From Catalinimonas niigatensis (GTDB lineage Bacteria > Bacteroidota > Bacteroidia > Cytophagales > Cyclobacteriaceae), in assembly GCF_030506285.1 (NCBI RefSeq), contig NZ_CP119422.1, positions 6,621,501-6,685,500 of the forward strand: 64,000 bases of DNA, given 5' to 3'. Under the pieces are notes generated by a model. That model had not been told where the DNA came from. It did not search any database and was given only the letters and a program-made list of their open reading frames with translations. Below, one piece after another: positions 9,652 to 16,208 of the stretch (positions are counted from its first letter, which is position 1; every line of letters begins with the position of its first letter). A program made the position numbers and the translations under genes.

Positions 9652-9703
9652 TTGTACAAGATCGTACGCTGTACGCCCCGCTGCTGCTGCTAAGTTTGTA
9701 CAA
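9652..9703. promoter_or_regulatory. Cluster of three GTAC-centred palindromes between divergent genes
   Basis: TTGTACAA occurs at 9652-9659 and again at 9696-9703, and CGTACGCTGTACG, a 13-bp perfect palindrome with a 3-nt centre, lies at 9663-9675. The cluster sits just upstream of the HhH-protein gene and may serve as an operator for it, for the opposite small gene, or for both. No cognate regulator is identified. Confidence 0.4.
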
Positions 9704-9748
9704 AAAGCGATGTTTTTCTTATATTGAACTCCTCTTAACCCATTTTTT

Positions 9749-10126
9749 ATGTCACAATTACTTTTAAAAATCATTGCAGTACTGGCAGGTATCGGAATAT
9801 TAGCGTATTTGCTGAAGCGTAACCTGGAAGTTTGGGAACTGGAAGTAATAGAGGCTCAACCTACTCCCCCAAAGATAAAGGCTGCTCCTCCTGTCAAAAA
9901 GCCGAAACAGAAAAAGAGTACATCGGGTGATGATCTCAAAAAGATCAAAGGAATAGGACCTGCTTTAGAAAAGCAGTTGAATGCCATCGGCATCCATAGT
10001 TTTCAGCAGATCGCCCAACTCTCTGCCAAAGATATTGAGAAAATTGAGGAACAGATGAATGGATTTTCGGGCAGAATAGAGCGAGACCAATGGATAACAC
10101 AGGCCAAAACACTGAGCAAGTCATAG
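9749..10126 (+). CDS. Membrane-anchored helix-hairpin-helix protein (flap-endonuclease-like 5' nuclease domain type)
   Basis: The 125-residue protein has one N-terminal transmembrane helix (about residues 4-21), a Pro/Lys-rich linker (PPKIKAAPPVKKPKQKKS) and a C-terminal helix-hairpin-helix domain: DDLKKIKGIGPALEKQLNAI, with GRIERDQWITQAKTL at the end. This domain is annotated in many bacteria as a predicted flap endonuclease-1-like domain, but it has no catalytic acidic cluster here and may only bind DNA or protein. The basic linker also suits nucleic-acid contact. It is the first gene of a three-gene run; the third gene carries a close copy of the same domain. Confidence 0.8.
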   Translation: MSQLLLKIIAVLAGIGILAYLLKRNLEVWELEVIEAQPTPPKIKAAPPVKKPKQKKSTSGDDLKKIKGIGPALEKQLNAIGIHSFQQIAQLSAKDIEKIEEQMNGFSGRIERDQWITQAKTLSKS

Positions 10127-10175
10127 TGATGGTATTAGTCTGTTTTATGTGCCCTGATGAGCCTATCACATTGAT

Positions 10176-11063
10176 ATGAAAGTACCACTTGCGCTTGTAC
10201 TGATAGGCTGGATAAGCCTATGGACCTATTACTATGTGTACTGGCACCAGGGGCATGGACAGAGGGCTTCCGAACGTATTGATGCTTCTCTTCGCCCGGA
10301 AACAATGACTAACCTGCTCATTGCCGGTGAAGATCTGGAAGTACAGGCTGAAGAGAACATCAGGTTCGCACGTTCCCAGGCCGAGCCGATCATCCCGGAG
10401 GCTACGGAAAAAGCTTTGGCTTCTGTAAAAGACTACTTCAATGAACACCAAGATGAAGCTCTGGTCATCACTGGGTTTTATGATGATACGGAAAGTAACC
10501 GCTCCTTATTACCCAACCTTGGCATGGCCCGTGCTGAGGCGTTTAAAGCCTGGCTCACAGAATTTGGTGTGAGTCATCAACAAATGGCGACTCTTGCTCA
10601 TGAGAATATAGACTTGAGCTTTTTACGTGATACCCTGCTGGATGGTCTTACTTTTGAAGTCGTAGATGAGCTGCCAGAAGAAGATTTATCCGAAGAAGAG
10701 CTCAATAACCTGGAACAGAAACTTAGGAATTCTTCTCAAAATTTATATTTTGAAACTGGTGCTACTTCTTTGATTGTGAGCGATACGCTACGCCAGTATA
10801 TATTTGATCTCAAACGCTATCTGAATACAAAAACAGAAGCTTCCATTCTGGTGGTGGGACATACTGATAATGTTGGGGGAGCTCAGCAAAACCTGGAATA
10901 TGGCCGGCAAAGAGCTGATTTCACCCGTGATCTGTTGGGCAGAGCAGGCATCAACAGGGTACAGATCAAAACTGACTCCAAAGGTCAGTCTGAACCTCTT
11001 ACTACCAACGATACTGAAGAAGGACGAAGCAAAAACAGACGTGTGGAAATCAAGCTAAACTGA
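10176..11063 (+). CDS. OmpA-family protein with two OmpA-like domains
   Basis: The 295-residue protein has an N-terminal membrane segment (VLIGWISLWTYYYVYW) and two peptidoglycan-binding-type OmpA_C regions. The first, around residues 60-165, is divergent (DEALVITGFYDD, SLLPNLGMARAEAFKAWL). The second, about 185-295, is canonical: VVGHTDNVGGAQQNLEYGRQ and ending GRSKNRRVEIKLN. It presumably faces the periplasm and binds cell wall. It lies 49 bp after one HhH gene and 20 bp before another, so the three are very likely cotranscribed. Its pairing with DNA-binding-like domains is unusual (see findings). Confidence 0.85.
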   Translation: MKVPLALVLIGWISLWTYYYVYWHQGHGQRASERIDASLRPETMTNLLIAGEDLEVQAEENIRFARSQAEPIIPEATEKALASVKDYFNEHQDEALVITGFYDDTESNRSLLPNLGMARAEAFKAWLTEFGVSHQQMATLAHENIDLSFLRDTLLDGLTFEVVDELPEEDLSEEELNNLEQKLRNSSQNLYFETGATSLIVSDTLRQYIFDLKRYLNTKTEASILVVGHTDNVGGAQQNLEYGRQRADFTRDLLGRAGINRVQIKTDSKGQSEPLTTNDTEEGRSKNRRVEIKLN

Positions 11064-11083
11064 CCCGTAAATATATATTTGAT

Positions 11084-11704
11084 ATGATGATTATAGATAT
11101 GTTGCTTGCTTTGGTAGCACTGGGCGGCTCAGCAGTATTGGGCTATCTGATGGGTAAGCAAACAGCAGGCAAATCTACGAGAGAAACGCTTCAAAAGCAG
11201 CAGATTGCGTTGAAGAAAGCGGAACAGTCACTGTCTGAAACTGTGATGCAACTCACTCGCTGCACCAGAAGGAGAAGAGACCTGGCTATGAAAGTAAAAG
11301 ACCTGATGGTCAAAATAGATAAGAAAGAAACGGAGGAAAAAGCTGTTCCTATAGCGGCTTCACCTCAAAGGATAAGCCCTGATAATGGGAAGGATAACGC
11401 TGAGAATAACCAGAATGAAGTATTGAAGCGCATTAAGGCAAAAGCAGCGCATATTAATTTTGAACGCATTGGCCGCTCTTCTGCCCATGAAAAAGACGAC
11501 CTGAAACAGATCAAAGGGGTGGGTCCCTTTATTGAAGAGAAGCTGAACGCTCTGGGTATTTACACTTTTGCCCAACTCTCTAATTTTAATCAGGAAGATG
11601 AAAATAAAGTCAACGAAGCCATAGAGTTTTTTCCCGGCAGGATCAAAAGAGATGGATGGGTAGCCCAGGCCAAAGCGCTTAAAGCAGGAAAGACTATAGG
11701 ATAA
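11084..11704 (+). CDS. Membrane-anchored coiled-coil helix-hairpin-helix protein
   Basis: This 206-residue protein starts with a hydrophobic helix (residues 4-24, MLLALVALGGSAVLGYLMG). A charged coiled coil covers about residues 30-80, followed by a low-complexity linker and a C-terminal HhH domain (DDLKQIKGVGPFIEEKLNAL ... GRIKRDGWVAQAKALKAG). That domain aligns along its whole length with the one in the protein encoded at 9749-10126, so the two are paralogous at the C terminus. It is the last gene of the trio. The role is unknown; anchoring of a DNA-binding module to the membrane is inferred from topology only. Confidence 0.78.
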   Translation: MMIIDMLLALVALGGSAVLGYLMGKQTAGKSTRETLQKQQIALKKAEQSLSETVMQLTRCTRRRRDLAMKVKDLMVKIDKKETEEKAVPIAASPQRISPDNGKDNAENNQNEVLKRIKAKAAHINFERIGRSSAHEKDDLKQIKGVGPFIEEKLNALGIYTFAQLSNFNQEDENKVNEAIEFFPGRIKRDGWVAQAKALKAGKTIG

Positions 11705-11783
11705 AAGTGCACCCCGGAGCGCCTGCCATGCATTCCGCAACATCGTCCAGCCCTGCTACCTTTTATGACTTCATCCTTGATAC

Positions 11784-12455
11784 TTACTTCTGTAGAGAGC
11801 GTACCCTGATGCCGAAGGCTTCCAGCTTCTGTGGGTTGTCTTTCAGTGCCAGACGGGCGGAGGCACGAAACTCCAATACCCAGTTTTTTAGCATTTTAAC
11901 CGCCTGGTTTCTCATCTCAGTACTGTCTTCGGCTTTACCCTTGATCAACATACTATCCCGGCGCATCTCCATGATCGCTGCAATAGAGGCTTTTGCCTGG
12001 GCCACTTCCTCCCAGTTGGCACCCTGCCTGGTCATAGGTTCAGCGTGGGATTCTAATTTTTGATAGAAGGCATCTGCCTGCTTTATCCATGACCATTTAT
12101 TACTGGCAATACGCTTGATGTTTAACGAATTAAGGATAGCCGGTTCGGAGCGAAAAGCAAAACGAGCCACCTCTACATGCTCCCGGAAGACAGGGCGTAC
12201 CGTTTCCAGGGCTTTATCTATGCGGTTAGCAAGTTCCCAGCGCCCATCATAGTGTGCTTCTTTGTTATTATGCAGTGCCTTCACTGTAGCAAGGACATTG
12301 TCCCCTTCCTGCATCCGTTTGGGGGTAAAATTATACTGCCCCATCAGTTTGGCTACTTCTGCGTCTTTGGCGGTATTGCTGATTGCCAGCCCGGCGGCAT
12401 CCACAATAGCACCTACGGTATCTAATTTCATGCTAATAGAATTTGTTAAAACCAT
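11784..12455 (-). CDS. All-helical hypothetical protein
   Basis: The 223-residue soluble protein is predicted to be almost entirely alpha-helical, with many Ala, Lys and Glu and few aromatic residues. No signal peptide, membrane segment or catalytic motif is visible. It reads like a helical-bundle hypothetical protein (IDKALETVRPVFREHVEVA, KASIAAIMEMRRDSMLI). A start at the internal ATG at 12431 (MKLDTVGAIVDAAG) is also possible. It converges with the HhH/OmpA trio. The leader contains a hairpin next to a homopolymer tract. I do not recognise the family. Confidence 0.6.
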   Translation of the reverse strand: MVLTNSISMKLDTVGAIVDAAGLAISNTAKDAEVAKLMGQYNFTPKRMQEGDNVLATVKALHNNKEAHYDGRWELANRIDKALETVRPVFREHVEVARFAFRSEPAILNSLNIKRIASNKWSWIKQADAFYQKLESHAEPMTRQGANWEEVAQAKASIAAIMEMRRDSMLIKGKAEDSTEMRNQAVKMLKNWVLEFRASARLALKDNPQKLEAFGIRVRSLQK

Positions 12456-12481
12456 TACAAAGAAAACAGAAGGCCCATAAA

Positions 12482-12531
12482 GTTACCCGGCGGGAAAATC
12501 AGCAATCATGCAGGGGTAACGTTTTTTTTTG
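12482..12531 (+). terminator. Hairpin followed by a long T tract, not attached to an upstream plus-strand gene
   Basis: GTTACCC (12482-12488) pairs with GGGTAAC (12514-12520) around a 25-nt loop, and G plus about nine T residues follow. It looks like a terminator on the plus strand, yet the only neighbour is the minus-strand gene that starts at 12455. It may end an antisense or small RNA, or be a folded leader of the minus-strand gene. Confidence 0.35.
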
Positions 12532-12657
12532 TTTATCCATTTTTGACCGTAAACAAGCCTTATTGCCTGTACTGCAATCTTGCGGGAAGTGAGGTAGTCA
12601 ACGAATATTACATATACCCTACTTCAACCTGAGAGGCAAAGCTAAAATCTTACGTAT

Positions 12658-12776
12658 CAGGCATTTCCTCCCGTGAGGAAGTTGCTGACTAAGCTATGCG
12701 CAGGCATTTCCACGGCTAAGGAAAGCTGTAATCAGGGTGCATTTAACGTTTCTCCGGGTGAGGAAGCATAGTATAA
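12658..12776. repeat. Three degenerate hairpin-forming repeats
   Basis: CAGGCATTTCC is repeated exactly at 12658-12668 and 12701-12711, and a diverged form (CAGGGTGCATTT...TTTCTCC) begins near 12733. Each is followed by a partner such as GAGGAA or AAGGAAA, so each copy can fold; the first forms TTCCTC-CCGT-GAGGAA (12665-12680). The cluster lies in a gene-free stretch just before the cassette-like region. Confidence 0.45.
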
Positions 12777-13025
12777 ACGGTATATCAGGCTTGCCTGGCT
12801 AGCAAATTGAGGGTAATGTACGGCCTTGCCCCTATAGGATAAGCTGATGATCGCTTAGAGAAGGTCTTTTGTTACCCACCATAGTGCTAAAGCATGTATA
12901 AGTGTTGACAAACGTTTAACAAACACTTACAAACGGATAGTAGAAAATACAGCCATTTTCATACATCATCTACCAAAAAGCCTATAAAAAGACTTATATT
13001 GTAGTTTGTATATAGAAAATAGCCG

Positions 13026-13051
13026 CATCCTGCGCTATCTGGATGTTGGGC
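13026..13051 (+). other. 3' half of an attC-like site before cassette 1
   Basis: CATCC...GGATG (13026-13030 and 13041-13045) precedes GTTGGGC (13045-13051), which fits the GTTRRRY core at which integron integrases cut. A left arm with matching complementarity was not found upstream, so only the right half is supported. GTTTAAC at 12914-12920 fits the RYYYAAC pattern but its arm does not pair. Confidence 0.35.
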
Positions 13052-13060
13052 TTAATCGGA

Positions 13061-13654
13061 ATGAAAAAACAAATTTACATCATATCAATCGTTTCCTTGC
13101 TCATAATATCTTGTGAGCAGACAGAAACAAGAAATGAGCTAGGATCTGATGCAGGTACAAAATATATAACCGATTACCAAAGTGCACCTAAAGAAGTTTA
13201 TGAAATAATAGAGGCTGTAGCCGAAAATATCAAAATAGGTTCTGAAAAAATTAGATTGCTTGATAGTTTACCAGTAGATTTTACTGCGTATGACTTTCTG
13301 GAGTCTGAAGAAATTTTAAAAAGGTATAGTGATCTTGAAAAAATTTATTCACACCAAGCTGAGTTGTTCAAAAAGAGCCAAGAGGCAAAACCTTACCAAC
13401 TCATGCCAACAAAATTGCTGAATTTTGACCTCATATTATCATCTTCTATAGATTTTGATAAGCCGTATGAAGAGAACAGAGAGTATTTTCCATCATATAT
13501 ATTCTATTCTCCTCTTATAACCTCTGATGGTAAATTAGCAGTGATATCAATAGATTTTGTTTGTTATGGATGTGGGCAAGGAAGTAGCTTTATCTTGATG
13601 AAAGAAAATGGAAAATGGGTAAAAATAGAAGAAATACAAAGGTGGATAGAGTGA
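13061..13654 (+). CDS. Small lipoprotein, cassette-borne, unknown function
   Basis: This 197-residue lipoprotein starts at the ATG at 13061, directly ahead of a Lys-rich signal and lipobox LLIISC; the ATG at 13043 lies inside the cassette boundary and would add six unlikely residues. The mature part is acidic and mixed alpha/beta; the end (FVCYGCGQGSSFILMKENGK, then WVKIEEIQRW) looks like the terminal strands of an NTF2- or DUF-type immunity/lipoprotein fold, but I cannot name a family. The coding sequence is clearly A/T-richer than the metabolic genes around it. The gene fills cassette 1, with the stop codon only a few bases before the attC-like site. Confidence 0.7.
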   Translation: MKKQIYIISIVSLLIISCEQTETRNELGSDAGTKYITDYQSAPKEVYEIIEAVAENIKIGSEKIRLLDSLPVDFTAYDFLESEEILKRYSDLEKIYSHQAELFKKSQEAKPYQLMPTKLLNFDLILSSSIDFDKPYEENREYFPSYIFYSPLITSDGKLAVISIDFVCYGCGQGSSFILMKENGKWVKIEEIQRWIE

Positions 13655-13655
13655 A

Positions 13656-13799
13656 GACTAAGCCCAACATTGCACATAATCCACAGCGGTTAAAGCATTA
13701 GATTTTAAAAGTCTACACTTAAGACAAAACAGTAGTAAACGGAAAAGAAACTGCTCACAAAGCGCTACGGATTATGCGCTGAGCGTTGGCAGTGACCGG
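13656..13799 (+). other. attC-like recombination site between cassette 1 and cassette 2
   Basis: The site runs from GCCCAAC (13662-13668, a perfect RYYYAAC) to GTTGGCA (13785-13791, GTT conserved, two deviations from RRRY). Inside, GCACATAATCC (13672-13682) pairs with GGATTATGCGC (13769-13779) with one wobble, and further AGCG/CGCT and AA/TT matches extend the arm inward. The right arm has extra unpaired bases near its outer end, as attC sites have. The outermost bases overlap the complementary cassette ends. Confidence 0.5.
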
Positions 13800-13856
13800 A
13801 AAAAGAAACTCATGCCATAAAGTCTGGATTTCGTATATTGAAGAAATTTCATAAGT

Positions 13857-14036
13857 ATGAAGAAGACACAATTATTAGAAACTATCCAGGATATGCCTGA
13901 GGAATTTTCTGTAGATGAATTAATGGAAAGATTGATGATTATTCAAAAAATAGAGGAAGGTCAGGAGCAGATTAAGTCAGGTAAATTTTATACTGAGGAA
14001 GAAGCTAAACAAAAGCTCGGAAAATGGTTAAAGTAA
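13857..14036 (+). CDS. Antitoxin of a ParE-type toxin-antitoxin pair
   Basis: This 59-residue acidic, helical protein has the composition and length of small antitoxins that precede ParE/RelE toxins in Bacteroidota. The segment PEEFSVDELMERLMIIQKIE resembles the dimerising half and the YTEEEAKQKLGKWLK end is the usual C-terminal toxin-wrapping tail. The gene overlaps the toxin by 13 bp (14024-14036), indicating translational coupling. It would bind and neutralise the toxin and probably repress the operon. It is the first gene of cassette 2, about 60 bp inside the boundary. Confidence 0.8.
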   Translation: MKKTQLLETIQDMPEEFSVDELMERLMIIQKIEEGQEQIKSGKFYTEEEAKQKLGKWLK

Positions 14037-14314
14037 TTTGGGCTGAAAGAGCTATTGATGACTTAACCAACATAGCAGAATATCATAGTAGATACTCAGA
14101 AAAGTATGCTTCCGCGATAGTATCCAAACTCTTCAATAAAGTCAATATCCTGAAGCAGATGCCGAAAGTAGGCAGAAAGGTGCCAGAAAGAAATGATGAG
14201 AATATAAGAGAATTAATTGAGGGTAATTACAGAATTATCTATGAGCTGAAAGGTGAAGAAAGAATTGAAGTGCTGTTGGTTCATCACTCATCTAGGCCCT
14301 TAGAAAGTATCTGA
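14024..14314 (+). CDS. Type II toxin, RelE/ParE superfamily
   Basis: This 96-residue protein has the ParE fold signature: VKVIWAERAIDDLTNIAEYH at the start, central helix KLFNKVNILKQMPKVGRKVP, and strands ELIEGNYRIIYEL and IEVLLVHHSSRPL. ParE toxins poison DNA gyrase and related RelE toxins cut mRNA; which applies here cannot be decided from the sequence. The gene is coupled to the antitoxin by a 13-bp overlap and ends just before an attC-like palindrome. Toxin-antitoxin pairs are typical passengers of integron cassettes, where they stabilise the array. Confidence 0.9.
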   Translation: MVKVIWAERAIDDLTNIAEYHSRYSEKYASAIVSKLFNKVNILKQMPKVGRKVPERNDENIRELIEGNYRIIYELKGEERIEVLLVHHSSRPLESI

Positions 14315-14327
14315 ATGAAATAATGGC

Positions 14328-14395
14328 CACTGCCAACAGTGCGTAGCAGATATTGCTCGGCTACGCCTTCGCCATCAGCTGCGCTAGCGTTAATC
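14328..14395 (+). other. attC-like recombination site after cassette 2
   Basis: The 65-bp palindromic element runs from TGCCAAC (14331-14337) to GTTAATC (14389-14395). GCGTAGCAG in the left arm pairs with CAGCTGCGC-type sequence in the right arm (two non-Watson-Crick positions). AAC and GTT at the ends are conserved while the flanking core bases deviate from consensus. The sequence after it (to 14451) holds no gene and has a CCACAGCGGT stretch also found in the preceding site (13682-13691). Confidence 0.45.
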
Positions 14396-14451
14396 TTGTA
14401 ACCACAGCGGTGGCCGACTTAAACTGTCTTGATACTTAACCGAATTAGTAT

Positions 14452-14985
14452 TTAAGGCTCAGGAACCCTCATCAGATTCACTTCATCTGTAATGGATTTA
14501 CGGTTTCCTCTCAGGACCAATCTCAAACCATCCCTATAAAAAGTGAGGGTATCCCTGAAAAACTTTCCGTCTTTCTCTATAAAATACGTTCTGACCCTAC
14601 TGTTCTCAAGCAAAGCCCAGGTGCCTTTTTGTATGATAAGCGGTCCATCTCCAAGAAATTGGGTTCTGAGTTCAGCCTGATGATCTTTAAAAAGCTTAAG
14701 GAATAGAGTTCTGCCTTGTTCACTAGGTTCAGGTTCTGACCTTTCAGTGTTTTCCAACTGAGAACTGTCCGGTTGGGAACTATCCAGTTGGGAACTACCC
14801 GATTCTGTGCTATTTATCTGTAAATCAGAAGATGATGTATCTGAGGATGCAAGCAAATCTAACTCAAAATCTGAAGTGGTGGAGATAGTCGTTTCATAAG
14901 CGCCGATAATTTCTTTGCCAGGGTCACTACAGGCGATACACCCGAATATCAGGAATAATAGCAAAGAGGCAGAACGTTTAGGCAC
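14452..14985 (-). CDS. Putative lipoprotein with a Ser/Gln-rich repeat
   Basis: The 177-residue protein is read from the GTG at 14985, because it is followed directly by a lipoprotein signal (KRSASLLLFLIFGCIAC). ATG codons further upstream (15054, 15105) would give an overlong N terminus overlapping the start of the opposite gene, but cannot be excluded. The mature protein starts with a low-complexity Ser/Thr/Asp region containing three tandem five-residue repeats (SSQLD-type), encoded by 15-bp DNA repeats at about 14757-14801. The C-terminal 80 residues form a small beta domain (TLFLKLFKDHQAELRTQFLG) resembling the lipocalin-like folds of lipoproteins. Function unknown. Confidence 0.6.
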   Translation of the reverse strand: MPKRSASLLLFLIFGCIACSDPGKEIIGAYETTISTTSDFELDLLASSDTSSSDLQINSTESGSSQLDSSQPDSSQLENTERSEPEPSEQGRTLFLKLFKDHQAELRTQFLGDGPLIIQKGTWALLENSRVRTYFIEKDGKFFRDTLTFYRDGLRLVLRGNRKSITDEVNLMRVPEP

Positions 14986-15076
14986 AAAAAGAGTTAATAC
15001 ATGCAGTGAAAGATAAGAGAGAGACTTGTCACAGATATTTGAAAGAAAGCACATTAACATTATTACTTTTTTGCCT

Positions 15077-16096
15077 ATGTATTTATTAAATCCTGAATTA
15101 AACACGATTAAGAAAGACTTTCAAGGAAACTTGTTTCAAAATAAAATGTTTGAGGACGCTGAATATGCCGCTACCAAGGCTTCTTTCAAAAAAGTAATGC
15201 AATGGCAGCTGAGCCGTAATCCTCAGAAGGAGGAAAAGCAACAGGATGACTTTCGTCTGAAAGTTGATCGTAATACTTCTTTTATCACCAGTGATGAGGA
15301 TTTGATTGTCTGGTTGGGACATGCCTCATTTTTTATTCGCATCAATGGAATCAGTTTCATGACAGATCCCTGCTTCAAGGATCTACCGCTGGTCAAACGG
15401 CAGGTAGGCTTACCTTGTTCTATTTATGATCTGATCGGTATGGACTACCTGCTGATTTCTCACGGCCACCGTGATCATTTTGATGAAGCTTCTGTCAGGC
15501 AGTTATTGGCACAGAACCCCAAAATGGAGCTTTTACTACCGCTCAAAATCAGTGATTTGCTGGGCAAAAAGAAGAAGAACATCAAATACCAGGAAGCAGG
15601 CTGGTGGCAGCAATATAAACTCACAGAAGATGTGGAAGTATTTTTTCTACCTTCCAAACATTGGAACCGACGTTTTTTAAATGATTTTAACCATCAGCTC
15701 TGGGGAAGTTTTCTGATCAGGACGAAAGAGAAAAGTATCTACTTCGGCGCCGACTCCGCTTATGCGCCTCATTTCAAAGAAATAAAAGAGACTTTGGGTA
15801 GCCCTGATATATGCATGTTGCCGGTAGGAGCATATAAACCCTCTTATGTGATGAAAGAAGCCCACATGCATCCCGGTGAGGCGGTGCGGGCTTTTGATGA
15901 TCTGGGAGGTAAAGTGATGATACCTATGCACTACGGCACCTACGATCTGTCCGATGAACCTCTGGGTGAACCTGTCAGGATACTCAAAGGTATGGAGATG
16001 CGGAACAGCATACATGGGGAGTTGAGGTTTCTGAACGTAGGAGAGAAATACAGGTTGCAGCAGGTAGAAGCGGTGGCTCAACATACAAAAAGCTGA
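15077..16096 (+). CDS. Metallo-beta-lactamase-fold hydrolase (NAPE-PLD/UlaG-like)
   Basis: This 339-residue protein begins at the ATG at 15077; the earlier in-frame ATG at 15026 would overlap the divergent gene. It has the MBL-fold zinc motif H129-G-H131-R-D133-H134 (ISHGHRDHFDEAS), the preceding GHASFFIRI and FMTDP strands, and the later D-S-A-Y and MPMHYGTYDL segments that carry the other zinc ligands. The arrangement matches the N-acyl-phosphatidylethanolamine phospholipase D-like/UlaG-like subgroup. No signal peptide is present, so it should be cytoplasmic. Substrate unknown; a phosphodiester or lactone is possible. A weak 6-bp hairpin (16092-16110) follows the stop. Confidence 0.85.
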   Translation: MYLLNPELNTIKKDFQGNLFQNKMFEDAEYAATKASFKKVMQWQLSRNPQKEEKQQDDFRLKVDRNTSFITSDEDLIVWLGHASFFIRINGISFMTDPCFKDLPLVKRQVGLPCSIYDLIGMDYLLISHGHRDHFDEASVRQLLAQNPKMELLLPLKISDLLGKKKKNIKYQEAGWWQQYKLTEDVEVFFLPSKHWNRRFLNDFNHQLWGSFLIRTKEKSIYFGADSAYAPHFKEIKETLGSPDICMLPVGAYKPSYVMKEAHMHPGEAVRAFDDLGGKVMIPMHYGTYDLSDEPLGEPVRILKGMEMRNSIHGELRFLNVGEKYRLQQVEAVAQHTKS

Positions 16097-16208
16097 GAGA
16101 ATCCCTCAGCCCTTTGCTACCGTCCATTATGAAAATCAAATCTACGTTGGTAAAAGTACGATAGAAGTGTGTTCTTAATATTAAGCCAATGTTAAGTTAT
16201 CATAAAGA

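Larger units (their letters stand above)
13045..14389 (+). mobile_element. Candidate integron-like cassette pair without integrase (CALIN-type)
   Basis: Two consecutive gene units have matching inverse-complementary ends. Unit 1 begins GTTGGGCTTAATC (13045) and its gene is followed by GACTAAGCCCAAC (13656-13668), 12 of 13 bases complementary. Unit 2 begins GTTGGCAGTG (13785) and its genes are followed by CACTGCCAAC (14328-14337), 10 of 10 complementary. Between the RYYYAAC-like and GTTRRRY-like ends lie imperfect palindromes of about 130 and 65 bp. This is the known organisation of integron cassettes, where R'' complements the cassette start. The unit sizes (about 740 and 600 bp), promoter-poor single genes, a toxin-antitoxin pair and A/T-rich coding sequence also fit. 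No integrase gene is in the window. Confidence 0.55.

Noticed and set aside
13045-14395. Cassette ends read as terminal inverted repeats of a transposon
   Set aside because: No transposase, no target duplication, and each unit has its own matched ends with a palindrome between units, which suits cassettes better than a transposon.
15026-15105. Overlapping divergent starts (15026 plus, 15105 minus)
   Set aside because: Internal starts at 15077 (plus) and 14985 (minus) give better N termini and remove the overlap, so the long versions were not used.
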